A DNA stretch of 64,000 nucleotides, from positions 23,531,321 to 23,595,320 of the forward strand of contig CM063109.1 in assembly GCA_031841125.1 (NCBI GenBank). The letters run 5' to 3'. Shown here piece after piece: positions 32,830-49,687 of this stretch (position 1 is its first letter; every line of letters starts with the position of its first letter). The position numbers were made by a program, and so were the translations under genes. This DNA comes from Acanthococcus lagerstroemiae. Its lineage: Eukaryota > Arthropoda > Insecta > Hemiptera > Eriococcidae. The notes below the pieces were generated by a model that was not told where the DNA came from, searched no databases, and saw only the letters and a list, made by a program, of their open reading frames with translations.

Positions 32830-35800
32830 TTAAAACCATACCCAGTCGATAAATGCCTTGTCCACTTTCTCGGAGCTGATTCGATATTTAGTCGTCCCTG
32901 TTTTTTTCTCTACTTTCTTCTCAAAAATGTTGTAAAAATAAGAATTGATTACATTGCCGTGTTCATGCACGAAAGCGCGTAACTGAGGACACCGTTTGAA
33001 GTAGGATACGTACTGTTTCTTACTGAAATTAGTCGACTGGAATGTACATCAAAATAAACGTCAACATTATAACTAACACAAATTTCATAACAAAATGAAA
33101 AAGAAAACTAACTCACCTCTTGATCTACAATCCTTAGGTAACGTAAGTGCTTCCACTTGGCGATCAAGTTTAGCCAGTTATTTCGCGGCACTCCAGAACA
33201 GCGTACGGACGCGGCCACTAGTTTTGAAAATGTTCGAATCTGCTCCAACAACGCTAATTGCAACTGCATGAAATAAATGTTCATTACTGAGTTTGTTCAG
33301 GTGTCCAGACATTGGAATTGTTAGATACGTTCTCAGTCTTACCACTAACTTTCCTTCGATATCCACGCATAAATATTTGAGATTAGGTAGCACGAATGCA
33401 GTAAATACTTCACTGGTTACGTTCCATTCAGTGTTCACAGCCTCGAGGATTAAATATTCTAATTCTAAAAGAAGAGGTTGAAAACATACAGGCATCGGTG
33501 CAAATAGAGAGATCCGGGGCATGAGCCCCAAATCTTCTGGCAACCCCCCCCCCCCCCAAAAAAAAAACACTGAGAAATTGTACGAGAGAAAGAATTTTTA
33601 ACATTATTTTGATACGTGCTCCCCCCCAACTCAACATTCAGGCTATTTAAGCTGATTCAGGGAAGTGCTCACGAGTAGTGGGCGTTGCTTAGACATATTC
33701 GTTAATTTGAAAAATTTTCCTCAGAAAGGAAGAGAGGGATTAGAAAACAGAAGACATTGGTGGATAACATTTGAGAAGTCAAGACTTCCATTATTTTGTT
33801 TGTTGTTTTCAATGTTTTAAGAAAACGATCTCACTTTTCTTTCGCTCCCGAAGAAACGAATGCATCGGTATATTGTCCAGCGTATTTTAGGACTCTTCAT
33901 CTAAACCTGGATAATGAGTCAGGTATCAATAACATAATGTATTAACGGGAAACCATTTATTTCAACTCCTGAATGGGTGAGATTTAGAGATCTACTCGAA
34001 AGAATTCATCTTCGACACCTTCTCAATAGTTAATGATACAACGCCAATAGTGACGATCTATACTTTCATCGAGGGGAGGGGGCGGGGGTTAAATGTAAAT
34101 TAACCAGTGAAAAATTGTTTTCTCTCTGAAATTTCTCAAAAGACCCCTCAATTTTAATTTTTTTACACCTGAGATGGAAGAAGTCGTATTGAGTAACAAT
34201 TTTACAGAGGGAGGGTTACGCCTCAGGGTCACTAATACTATACAATACTTATCGTAACAGGAAACTCACTTCTTAATCTGCGGATCGAGTAAGCTGTTGT
34301 GGTGAACTCGGCCAACCCGGAGAATCCGAAAGCAGTGCAATTCTCGATATCTGATAGTTTCAGACTGATCAGTTCGGTCTAAAATCAGAATGAGACTGAG
34401 TCAGGTGACACACTACCGGAACCAGAATTGTACTACAGCACGTAAACTGAACTTTAAAGGTCAACTGAATTACCAATACTTTCGATCAAGTATTCAAGTA
34501 TTCTACTGCCTTCTCACCAATATAAAAAATCTGGGAGCCATTTCAATGTCATCAATCAATAACTACAATAATGTCAACAGCTTGTTTGCACAAACAAGTT
34601 ATACTGATGAATAGCTGCCCCCATATCAATCTGAAATTTTGAACAAAGACTTGCACTTTTTTGGCTGTAAGCAGAAATGTGTCCGTATAGCTTCAGAAAA
34701 ACTGAAAGGATTTTCTCTATTTGAAGAAAATTTCAAGTCTGAGATGTATTTTCTCTTTGAAAACAGGTTTTGGAATACGTTTTTAAAATTGATTTCTTGC
34801 TCTTTGGGAAGAAAAAATTACACTGAAGTATTGGAAATAGCTAATTTGAAACACCTATTGGCTTTAAAACTCTATTTTACAATAAAAATATATTTTAAGT
34901 GCAGTAAAACTTTCCAATAATAAACACAGTCAGCACAAGAACTATGGGATTAATCGAAGCAACAAACGCGTTTATTACGTCGAGGTCTCGATACTTCAGC
35001 GGGGCTACCTTTTGCAATAGATTTTTACCAAAAATAGAGGTGTTCGCAAAAGATTTTACAAGGTTGAAAATGGCTACTTTTTATTTGGAACAGATTTTTG
35101 CACTTCTTTGTTCAATTTTTGGGCTCATTTGTCAGTTCCGGGGTTTTTGCTGTACAGAATGTCTAATGACTTGCAAAGATATCTTCAAGGGATAAAATCT
35201 AGTTTCTTTTCGTTTTCATTGTTCAAAATTGCCTCGACACGTTATTCCTACTCCAGTTGATTCGATTGCAATCACCTAAATCTCATTTTAGTCGAGTCTA
35301 GAGACCTAGTGTCATCCTATCGAAAATGAATTCAGAGTTCAACAGTTCGACACCTTTCCAAATGTGATGCATTATTCAAGTCACTCACCTGATGCTTCCA
35401 GACAGCTTGCAGCAGGGCGTCCGTCAACTCATGTAACTCTAAATGCCTTAAATTACGAAACGTGCGGATCAACAATAGCTGAAACTTTTCTCCCACGCCG
35501 TAAGACGTATGTAACGTTCGCAGAGAGGAATTTATTGGCCAGTCTTTCTGTTGTGAGATTCTTGGTGCGAGCACGATTTCCTTACACTGGATACTGAACG
35601 ACCGTAGATTGGAACTGACCATTTTTTTGAACAACTCGTAACTGACGAATATCGCATTGTTGTATGTTACATCGAGATTACGCAACGCTGGGCAATTATC
35701 TAACAACTGAGACAGGAACAAACTGATAAATAATTTGGCACTTCCGAGGATTCTGCAGCTCAAGGTTTTCAGTTGTTTCTGCAAGGTACAGAACTCGATC

Positions 35801-38043
35801 ACCGTTGTACCTTCGACCATTTTGAGATCAATTTCCATATTAATTTCTCGTAACCTGGCAAACAAGATATTTAAAATTAAACGGCTCGATAGAACAATGC
35901 ATCTTTTTACGTTTCATCGAAAATGAGGTGTTCGCCGCACAGTTTAAAACTGATTTTCGGATGAGGGCAAAACCCAATGATTTTACTTCGGGCTCGGATT
36001 TTCTTTCCGTGGTTCTAATCATCACGGATTTCCTTATCCAATTCAGAGGGCCAGCTATTTAATAAGGTTAAAGAAGCAAAGAAATCAAACGATTACGGAT
36101 TGCGATGAGAGCGTTCACAAGTGCTCAACAGATAAGGAAAACGACGTCCATGAGAAGAGTAAGACCACGCACTCTAAGTCTGATTTTCATGACTGAACAT
36201 TAGAAGTTCCGAAAGTTAACCAGCAAGGCTTGAACCTCACAGCTACATTTTGACACACGCGACACATTTATTTATCTCACCTTTGTAAATTTGCGTAAGT
36301 CATAATGGAGTTCCACGCAAATCCTGTACGTCGAATGTTCGTATGCAAATCCAATTTCAATTTCTCAATAGTATCGGGCGGTGTTAATATTTTGTTCAAA
36401 ATACTAGAAAACGTTAACATCTTCTGGGACCATAAGTCTGTGAACTGTATTTCATGAGGAGCAACAGACTCGGCGCATATACCGGGCTCACAAGAAATTG
36501 GATCCAGCGAATGGCAGCTGTACGTAATGCGTGAGATTCTTGGAAACAGAGAAAATAAATTCTGCAGAATATTATTGGAGAACCATTTGCTCTGGTTCAA
36601 ATGCAATTCCAACGAGACGAGGTTCGGTCTCGTTTTCTTGGATTTGAGCAAGGTAGTGAACAGATCGTTTGACCAAATGGGTTGTCCGGATGATCGACAG
36701 TGCTCGAACATGAACGACAAGTGCTCTAGTTCTACGCAATACGTGATCATATGGGTTACCGTGAGGTCATTAAGGAGACAGTCGACAAAATATAACGCGT
36801 GGATTTTTGGTCCACATATCTCCCAGAACTGGACAGGATAGTTTTGAAAGTTGACGCGGTAGAATTCCAAATTCAGATACTCGCAGTTAGTTTTCATTAA
36901 TGTCGTCGTGATGCTCTTCGTGTCGTAGATACCGCAGCAAACGAACCTCTGAGTCTGCGCGAATAATTTCTTGTTGCTTATGTCATTCCAACGCTTACAC
37001 ACCAACTTTGCGGATTTCTTATCACAGATGGGAAGATATTTGAAAATTTTGATCATTAACTGTAATCAAACAACTGTTAGTAAGAAAACCGGGAACTGAC
37101 TTTCTGTCGATTACACTGTGATTCAAAAAGTTATAAGCCCGCATGTACTTCATATGCAATATATGTAACCTATATCTTTCTGAATCACCATACAATAAAG
37201 TATAGTTACCTCAACGGGTAGCTTAGATTCTATGAAACTGCCAGTTTTTGGCATCTTCACAGGCGACTTCCGGTAGCAAACTTTCTTCATAGCAGTTTTT
37301 GTATCTTTGGTTGATTTTTCGGCGGTACGTTTCATAGCTCCTGTTTCTTTTGGTTGAATAGCAACTTTTTCAGTTTTAAGTGACGGTTTGTCTTTAGATG
37401 GGCACATCTTCTGCGTGATATTATCCAACTTATCCACGCGAGGCTCTTCCTCAAGAACTGAAACTGTATCCTGGTTTTCTAAAATCAAGAAACAGAAATG
37501 GGCTGGGAGTTAAAGGAAATTTAGACAAGTTTCGGGCGTACAGATTAAAGTGACATACGCAGAGCTTAGTAAAGAAACTTCAAACTTTATGGTGTATGTG
37601 TATACTCTCATATTGTACACAAAAACATGGGGAGTTTCATGGTTTTGTCACACAGTATACTGTACAGCGATAGAGACAACCAAGAAAATTCAACATTCGA
37701 AGCTATTACTGACGGCTGTATACTGTTAGTATTTCAGAATAAATACCTCTTTCTGAAGTTTTATAAATTTTATACTGTCCTCAGTACTTGATTGCAACTT
37801 TATTCCTGTATTTCACTGTCAGTTGAGTTGTACCTGAAGCATGTCGAATTAAAATATGGGTAAGATCAATAGCCGTATTGCTAGTGTATACATACCACTT
37901 TCGAAACAACGTTCTATGCCATTCAGGGCATCAAGCAACTGATCTATCAGGAGCTCTTCTTCCTCAACAGACTCCATTCTTGTTTCGTATTTTTCATCAA
38001 GCAACTGATCTATCAGGAGCTCTTCTTCCTCAACAGACTCCAT
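32830..38043 (-). CDS. F-box / leucine-rich-repeat-like protein
   Basis: F-box proteins are substrate receptors of SCF ubiquitin ligases; the F-box binds Skp1 and the repeats choose the target. Eight minus-strand exons: 38043-37896, 37478-37210, 37059-36281, 35854-35389, 34378-34270, 33464-33343, 33263-33117 and 33036-32830. All have GT-AG borders and unbroken phase, giving about 748 residues. An acidic N-terminus with a tandem 22-residue repeat (MESVEEEELLIDQLLD...) and a Lys-rich linker precede the F-box LPVELMIKIFKYLP...LVCKRW (about 136-165). The remaining 580 residues show recurring LRxLxL-type spacing, as in FBXL proteins, but I cannot name an orthologue. The first exon may be longer: the frame stays open upstream to an acceptor-like ACTAG at 38065, so an extra 5' exon is possible. 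I chose the first in-frame ATG. Confidence 0.8.
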
Positions 38044-40463
38044 TTTTGTTTCGTATTCTTCATACACTAGTCCACAAACGACGACGGTGGTACAAACAGA
38101 TATCGAATCTCACCAACAGACATCAAAATGAAAATGTGAATATTTGATTTTTGTAATACTGCGAGCATATCATTACGTCGAAGATTCTGTGGCTGGTACT
38201 TTTTCTCTCCAGGAGTTCAATACCGCAAACATACATTGTATTTAACCATTCAAAAACCCACTTATACTCGAATACACATGGGCCCTTACACTCAAAAGTT
38301 TATTCAGCATCTTAAACAAAAGGTCACTTGTTACCAAACCGTTATCACCGGGCTACACCGGGCAAACTATGCTGGGCTGAAGGATAAAGGCATGCATTAT
38401 TCATGGTGGTTATCTCCAGCAGGAGAGTCAATTTCCCACGCCACCCGCAGGGTGCACGCGTTTTCCCGCGTGGGTCACACATATCAGTGTTGACGGATGA
38501 AGCACAAAAAAGTTGTTTTGGTTTTTGAGCAGTGATGTGGATGTCTCTCTCTCTGATAAAGGCAATGATATCCATAGCTCCATGGGTCAATTTGTAATCA
38601 TTTAATCATTTCTAAATCTGTGCCTAAAATATTACTTTAAAAAAAAAGTTATTAGAGAACGGTGAGCAGGGAGGGGGTAGGACTCGAAAGGCTGTTGCTG
38701 TGAGCCTGTGAAGGGAGCGAGCGGAGCGAGCAAGAAAGTTTGACCTTCCTATTTTTTATGGGTCTTTCAGTATACCTTTATTTAGGGCTCTGTAAATTTC
38801 GTCTAGGGATACTCAGACACCATCTTTATCCTTTCACTCCCCGTGCAATCTCAATCATCCCTCGCGAGTCGCAAGCTCGCAACGCGTTTCGTGATGCGTT
38901 CTTCTGTTATTATCTGAGAGTACAGATCAAAATGGCGGGTCTGTAGTGTATATCCGTGGACCGGGAGGGTTAGGATGAAAACCGTGTTTACTGGGGGTTC
39001 TGTATTTTTAAACTGTAATACTTGGGCTTGGAAGATTGGACAAATTTTGGAAAAAGAAGAATCATTGGGGTTGGTCCCCTCTGTCCTAATGGTAATGGTG
39101 GGCATATGATGACTTCCTTTATATTTTTCAGAATCAGCGGAATCATTTCTGAAATTGAGAATCAGCACCTGGATTTAGCTAAATTTGGTGACATCGATTC
39201 CAAAATGTAAAATTGTGGGATCCTGTTAATGGTTCTAAATTTTCTTGCGAAATTATAATCCAAAAGGGATGCGATATCATAGATGTATCTGAAAAATTAA
39301 AATCAGAATGGAGTTTTTTTTTTTTTTTAGAATCTGCCAGTCTGAGGACACTAATTAATTTCCTTTGATTTTCACTGGCTTTTCACCTGGGAAAATAAAA
39401 ACTTCACCATTGCCTCTTTGCTTCACAAATTTCAGAAATCTATTAATTTTTTCCCGTTTGTTCCCAGGTCTTACTCTCGAATGCCCGAAGAGGCTTAATA
39501 TCGAGAAAATGTTGATAGAATTAGCGTCAGCATTGTCGACCCGGCCACGTTGACGATTGCCCACCAATCGGGCCTAGTAAGCTCAATAATTTGTATTTTG
39601 TACATCCGCCTGTTAGAAAATGTTTGAGGGAGTCCCACATGACTTGATGGCTGTATCACCAAGGGCCCACAGTTTGTCCAGTTCGACGCCGAGTATCCGG
39701 AGGTATCTACACGGATTCTTTTAATCCAAGCACTGAAAGAAACCAAAATTCTTTCTGTTTTCGGCATTTCAATCAGCCTCTGCCCTCTACTTCTACACTT
39801 CCTCTCCCACCTGTATGATTAAAAGAGATGCTAGACATCAGACATTGAAGAGTGCTGATAGAATAAGCTTTTCGCTAGCGCAAGAAGTTTAAGGTAGATT
39901 AAAATGGACGTTAACAAAGGAACATGCAACTACCATATGTGCACAAAAATAACATTCAATGGCTAGGTACCAATGAAGACTGAAAATGATTCCATATGTC
40001 ATGTCCCCTACTACTGAGGGCGAAGGTTAAGTACCGTGAAAACTGAAGTTCTCGCTGGTCAGTCAGGTGTATGGCACAGGGTATTTTGTTGAAATTCAAC
40101 TTCTGCCAGTTGTACACTGCTTCACTCATCATTAATGAGCAATAGTAGTTGTCATTTACAGGGATGCTTTTCGAAAATCTGTTACCGTTGTATTAAGTTT
40201 GAATCGAACCTTTCACATTCCTGCATTAAAATTGCTAGCCTCATTCACTTTGTTTATTAAGCATTATACAAACATAAAGGCGCAGGTGCAACATGGTATA
40301 CTTTACAAAATAAACGGAAAGTACAGAATTCCTTAAACGAGCGCAGCAAACATTATCGGAATACATCTCATCGAATATTTTTCCAGCTGCAAAGGATTAG
40401 CCCTAAATAAATTTCCTGGAATCTGTTCGAAGTACTTGTATGGTTCACCAGATTTATTGCAGT
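38044..40463. other. Intergenic region between the F-box gene and Dld
   Basis: No gene recognised in either direction. A poly-T tract lies near 39310. A minus-strand AATAAA near 40255 may mark the Dld 3' end, giving that transcript a 3' UTR of about 200 bp. The F-box promoter should lie toward 38.1-38.6 kb. Confidence 0.4.
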
Positions 40464-44386
<3,923 letters not shown>

Positions 44387-44958
44387 AATGAATCACACAC
44401 TGAAATTAGGATTTTAGAGAAGGAACTGAATGGAAATGAACGATAGAACTGACAGACTACACACAGAAGTTTAACCCAGATAATTGGTAGGTACCCTTCA
44501 AGACGAACGATGATAAATTGCACACGAAATCGAAAAACTGATAAAATAATAATAACCTTTTGGAGGGCGAGGGACGTCCTTCAAAATTCCGGTCAATTCC
44601 GGAACGGTGGTGGGAACCGAAATCCATTGCAACATCCTACAACATTTGAATTCTATTGAAGGCAACACTGATTTTTCATGAAACTTCTGTAGTACAGTAA
44701 ATTTTACTAGGATCGCTGTAGTAAATTCTATGATGAGATTGATAAGAAAACGGCGGACTTCAGCACTTCAGCGTATCAGTAATCAGTACATCAGTAGGTG
44801 ATCGTCTGATCGTAGTAATCGTAAATTTTTAGTGTGTAATTTTAATTGTTCGAATGGTTTTATTTGCCTCGAATGGTAGTTTGTAGTATTCAATTAAACA
44901 TCCGAATGATTTGGATTGCTGGCGTTCAAGTTTACTTTTTATTCTACCTTGGAAAATC
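44387..44958. promoter_or_regulatory. Shared divergent promoter region, Dld and Nup42-like
   Basis: Only 572 bp separate the start codons of Dld (minus) and the Nup42-like gene (plus), so their promoters must share this interval. I see no clear TATA box or strongly conserved motif. Confidence 0.5.
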
Positions 44959-46819
44959 ATGAGTCAAGTTTGTAAATATTACCTTCGAGGTGCTTGTAAG
45001 TACGGACCCCGATGTCATTTCCTTCATGAGGATCCGAATTACAAATCCCACAGAGGAGGTTACTCAGGTAGCAACGTTCTTACTTCTTGAAACTGATAGT
45101 ATCATATTACGCGTGTTCATCTAACCACTTGTCTGATTACAGATTACTCGTATAATAATAATTACGCCAATAAGAACTACTCGCAGAACTACTCACATCG
45201 AAACAGTTACTCCAATCGAGACTACTCGTACAACTTTTCAGACTACTTGTATAATCAACCAGATCGAGACTACTCGCGAAATTATCCGCACCAAAACTAC
45301 TCGTACAATCAATCAAATCGAGAGTACTCGCAAAATTATCCTAAAAATACTCACAATAGTAATCAGAGTAGAGAACATTCCAACTACGGTCGAGATTATC
45401 ATCGGTACCATGTCGATCATCGACAAAATCAGAGAGAGACTAAAAGTGCCTCAGTGCTCACAGCCCCTGAACTGCTGTACGTATTTCAAAATGGTTCGTC
45501 TATTCTGTGGTAGATGGGTCGAATATTTCTCTGTACGTTTGTTCATTTTCTTGCAGTGAAGTTACCAAATTGGAATTGAAACAATTTGAAGAACGCCATG
45601 TGTGGCCACTGACTGTGATTGCCCCCGTGAAGGAGTTTGGAAATATTCCATGTTTTAGAGATTATTCGCCGGAGGAAGTTAGATACCAATATTACGAAGC
45701 TGTGAGGAATAATACTTTATTTGATTTCGTAAGTATAAAGGTCCGCTAGAAGAGGAGTTTTAAAACCTATCGTTTTTGTAATTGGAACGGTTGATGAATT
45801 GCTGAGTTCATCAAGTCACTAATATGTTGAAATAACGTAGCAGTTTTTCACCTAACGTGCAAGACATGAAGTCTTTGTGGTGGTAGCCCATCATCAGTCG
45901 AGTAAAAATGTGGTACATACTTTCATTCAACTACATTTGAAACCAATTCCACTTGCATCTCAAAGCAGAATTCATGTAGTCATTATTGTAAAATCTGAGT
46001 GTTTAGCACCATTGAAACTGGATTTAAATTGGAAATTCTTAGATCATGATTTGAAAATTTCTCTCAAAATCAGTCACATTTTACAGGAACAAAATATGAA
46101 GCAAATACGAGAAGATGTAATGCGATGCTGTCAACATTTCAGAACTGAGTCGGCCGAAGCTCGAGATTGTGTGGTAAGGCATTTGTTGATTGAATCGATT
46201 ATTGCATAAAATTCATTTAGGCTCCTATGGTTTTCTTATTCCGATTTCGTTCCAGACCAAGATGATGCTAAAACCGCATGTGGAAGAAATGGCCACTGAT
46301 TTTATATCTTCTGCTGCGTCCACATTTTCTTTTGACCTGAAAAAACTTCAGAATAACGGATCATCTGGTGATGGAGCTCAGGGATCTGTCACACCATCTG
46401 TGTTCGATACGAATAATGCTAGTCCATCTGTTTTTTCAACTTCTGGTAGTATCCCTTCATTTCCAATCAATAATCAAATGTTTCCTTCGAATAATTCTCC
46501 GCAATTCAGTATATTCAGTAACCAACCATCGAATCAGATTTTTAATGTTCCTAGTCAGTTTAATTCGCAGCCTCAATCTCAGATAAATTCATTTTCATTT
46601 AATTTGAACAACTTAAATTCGGGGCAGAATAATGTGGTTCCCGAAGTTCCAAATTTCGGTGTTTCTCAAAGTGTACCCGGTGTAAATGAAGCTGTGTATT
46701 CTAAACTGGAAAATTTATCACCTGATACCGTTGAAGCATTCACCGCAAACACATTTACGTTTGGGCGTGTACCTCTAGTCCCCCCGCCTAAGGAGCTGTG
46801 CAGAATTGCGATAATGTGA
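44959..46819 (+). CDS. Nup42: Nucleoporin Nup42-like (CCCH zinc finger, FG-type)
   Basis: Nup42 (NLP1/hCG1) sits on the cytoplasmic face of the nuclear pore and binds Gle1 during mRNA export. Five plus-strand exons: 44959-45067, 45143-45509, 45557-45728, 46087-46173 and 46256-46819, about 432 residues. A CCCH finger is at the extreme N-terminus (C5-x7-C13-x5-C19-x3-H23). Next is a Tyr/Asn/Arg/Ser-rich stretch in which YS and NY alternate, then a middle helical part, then an Asn/Ser/Phe-rich region with few true FG pairs. The C-terminus YSKLENLSPDTVEAF...FTFGRVPLVPPPKEL resembles the Gle1-binding tail of the family. The intron 45510-45556 is only 47 bp; an alternative junction (donor 45494, acceptor ending 45561) would keep frame but uses a weak GTTCGT donor. 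Confidence 0.85.
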
Positions 46820-48035
46820 AATTAATTTTATTGAAATCATGTGTAAGTCGTAATATTTATTGTTTTGGCATTTTGATCAGCGATTTATTTTTTAATCGAA
46901 TTGTATGAATCATCACTTACATTTCTCATTGTAAGCCTGTAGTTGTTTGTCTATTACAAATTTTCGTATTCTTCGGTAATGTGTAATCACTGGAACGCAA
47001 TGTAATGAAGTAATGGAATTTTGACTCTTCAGCATTCTTAACTGTCAGTAGTGTTCTCGAACCGAGTGTAACACATTCGATTTTTGGTGACATCTGATGG
47101 GTTTACATTAGCCTTTGTTCTTTGAGACGCTTACTGGGCGCTTATGACACGAGTGGGAACAGAATCTCGAGGTAGGTGTGCACAAACCGAGCTGGTCAGT
47201 CTGGCATCCCTGGTGATTTTTTCTATAGATGAACTTCAAAACTGGTTGACAGCATCAACTCGACTGAAATCCATTGAACTCTTTCAACATGAGAGTAAAC
47301 GGTACAACTCCCAAGAGTTAAGCTGCACTACCGTATATCTTACAATAATGAATAATTCTCTAATTTAGATGCAAGCATAGGCTCGAAACACATAAAGATT
47401 CAAAAACTCACATAGAATTAACAATTTTATTAACAATGAAAGTTATAAATTAGTTAATTTGAGAGAAAATTACTGAACTATCAAAGTTGATTACAACTGT
47501 CTTGTCATAATCGTGTGAATACAGAATACACTGGCAGGTATTAACAGTTTGTACTCCACTGTGTGTAGAATTATAACGAATTGGCTAACAATATAACAAA
47601 CAAATAATGTTAGTAAGCTCGTGGCTAGACAGGAGTCAGTCGAAGAGTAATCACTAACATTACTCGGTAGTGCTACCGACTGAAGCTTACGAAAAGGTAA
47701 CCGCGAAATGTTGCATGCGTGAAATTACCACTCGTTTTCAATAATTTAAACATCAATTTCACGCCACAGGTATTTCATTTCGGAGTCCGGCACAGGTTCT
47801 CGACTAACGGGCTCGTTCGTTATTCATTCACAAGGTTCAAGTGTAGACTGCCAGTTAAACATTACGAGTGAGTCGCTAGGTCAGTACTAGACAAGAAAAC
47901 CAGTGCAGAACTCTGAGCCTTACGGGAATTCGTATTCGCTCCCACGAGCAATGGGTCGCTATATCGCTTTTCTTAAGAGAACATAGTTTATAATACTGAA
48001 AGCAGAGATGTCAAAATACGATTATAACGCGAGTA
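46820..48035. other. Convergent 3' ends of Nup42-like and SENP8
   Basis: These two genes point toward each other, so this interval holds both 3' UTRs. A minus-strand AATAAA near 47428 would suit SENP8, implying a long 3' UTR of about 600 bp. No other gene or repeat recognised. Confidence 0.45.
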
Positions 48036-48686
48036 TCAGATCAAAGAAACGGTTCCTTTCTTTTGCAACGTGTATATTAACGTTAGTATACTCGCTCGTT
48101 TCAGTTTCACTTCGTCCTTACTCACGTAACCGACGTTATCAAGTCTTCTGTGAGTCATTACGTGCTTAGCAATATTATCAACATTACACAGTAGATATAT
48201 TCCGCAGTCATAACTATTGCTTTGCTGCAACGAGTTGCCTTCCTTTACAGTAACAAGAGTATCTTTATTAAAATAATGCTGTAACTTAGTCGCTAGTTTC
48301 GTGGCTTGCAAATCATTTATGTCACTGGATGAATCGAAATGATAAAAAATACCATCTTTACGGAAGTAAACCAATAAACTCCAGTGAGATCCTCCGGACG
48401 AGTATACGTTTTCATTGTTATTCAATGGAAAAAATATAACCAGGTACTGTCTCGCGGACAGGGGATCTAGGAATACGGGAATTTCATTGTGATGAGACGA
48501 TTTAATGCACTGTGTAACTTCGGGGCTAATAAACAGAAAATCTTTATTCGGATACACTTCATGTTCCAAGTACTCCAAGTAGAACCCAATGATTGAGTCG
48601 GTCAGCCAGCTATTGCTCTTCAGGATGTCTATATCCGACTGTCGGATGACGGTATCATGGTAATTCAGGACGACTGTATTCGACAT
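48036..48686 (-). CDS. SENP8: NEDD8-specific protease SENP8 / Den1
   Basis: A cysteine protease of the Ulp1/SENP (C48) family that matures NEDD8 and removes it from non-cullin proteins. A single uninterrupted minus-strand frame of 216 residues starts at MSNTVVLNYHDTVIRQSD; the family is about 212 residues long. The catalytic set is visible: His101 in GGSHWSLLVY, Asp118 in YHFDSS, the oxyanion Gln near 154-155 in NSLQQSNS, and Cys161 in SYDCGIYLLC. WLTDSIIGFYLEYLE near the N-terminus is the characteristic substrate-binding segment. Intronless structure could reflect an ancestral retroposition, but the reading frame is intact. It is divergent from the TBC1D20-like gene, with 1.4 kb between starts. 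Confidence 0.94.
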   Translation of the reverse strand: MSNTVVLNYHDTVIRQSDIDILKSNSWLTDSIIGFYLEYLEHEVYPNKDFLFISPEVTQCIKSSHHNEIPVFLDPLSARQYLVIFFPLNNNENVYSSGGSHWSLLVYFRKDGIFYHFDSSSDINDLQATKLATKLQHYFNKDTLVTVKEGNSLQQSNSYDCGIYLLCNVDNIAKHVMTHRRLDNVGYVSKDEVKLKRASILTLIYTLQKKGTVSLI

Positions 48687-49160
48687 AGCTTGTTAACTCA
48701 AGTTAAGAGTAAGAGAAGCATTCTGCAACGTAAATGATACATTTGGGTCAGATTTTAGACAGGTAGACAAGATGTGCACAAAATGTTGGTAATGTTTCAC
48801 CTACCGCTGATCTACAATCAAAAACCAATCCAAGGGCATGATATATTCATATCTCGAGACCAAAAAAAATCTGGATTGCAAATGCACTGAACAATTATAG
48901 CAAAAAATATTTACCACCAAAGATTCATCTGGTGTTTTTATTTCACGATTAGCATCCGCGTTTTATCACTTCGAATGTAGTTCATGATATGGGTAGACCT
49001 TTTTCTGGTGACGTCAGGCCAAGATTTTCAGTGTTACCGCGCGCCAGATTTTTTTATTATTTTGATTAATTGATGCCCTTATGTGGATTCGCAAATGTAA
49101 TAATTATTATAATTTCAGTATTTCAGTTGTTATATTAATGAATTTTATGAAACGCCAATG

Positions 49161-49184
49161 CTTTGACTATATACATAGTCAAAG
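49161..49184. mobile_element. 24-bp palindromic micro-insertion with 8-bp duplication
   Basis: The palindrome CTTTGACTAT-ATAC-ATAGTCAAAG is flanked directly by CGCCAATG on both sides (49153-49160 and 49185-49192). The layout is that of two transposon ends joined with nothing between, or an excision or internal-deletion relic of an element with 8-bp target duplications. Confidence 0.55.
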
Positions 49185-49360
49185 CGCCAATGTCAGGTTC
49201 ATGTATATTGTATAACATGTGTAAAACAAGTGAAAAATGAATACATGATAAGGAAGTAAAGAAGATGAAATTTCTAGGATTCAGCGAGTCAGTGAGTTGG
49301 TCCTCTTCTCCTCTTTCATATTTTCGTCAGTGATACCATTTAGCATTTACCACACAGAAA

Positions 49361-49437
49361 CAATTGAAAGGCTGGGTGGAAAATGGGCGAATGTCGAAAT
49401 TCGAAAATCGCCCTTTTTCCACCCAGCCTTTCAATTG
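49361..49437. repeat. 77-bp near-perfect hairpin
   Basis: CAATTGAAAGGCTGGGTGGA starts a 30-bp arm whose inverse (ending TCCACCCAGCCTTTCAATTG) differs at one base. The loop TGTCGAAATTCGAAAA is itself partly palindromic. Its last bases overlap the first bases of family A copy 4. It is placed in the SENP8/TBC1D20 interval. Confidence 0.6.
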
Positions 49438-49687
49438 GACGCTATTAAGCGTAAGAGAATCAACCAACATTCGTGAACAAAATGAGTTTATAGTATCGTT
49501 GGAAAGAGCCTAAAGAGAAGAATTTTTCAAAATTGGGCCCCGATTCAAAAATGTGTACTCACGTTGAAAAAAACTTCGGTAAACGCTGTATGTCATTTCT
49601 ACATGGTTCTTGAACTTCGAATCACGTATGACGTGTTCTTCTTAAAAACAGATTTTGCTGGTTGGTTTCGTTACGCTTAACAGCGAC
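49434..49687. mobile_element. MITE family A, copy 4
   Basis: Begins ATTGGACGCTATTAAGCG and ends near CGTTACGCTTAACAGCG. Internal segments AATTTTTCAAAATTGGGCC and ATTCAAAAATGTGTACTCAC match the other copies. More diverged than copy 3. Confidence 0.75.

Noticed and set aside
33178..33570. 130-codon minus-strand frame overlapping the F-box gene
   Set aside because: It reads in part through introns and a C/G run; the spliced F-box exons in the same region explain the coding signal.
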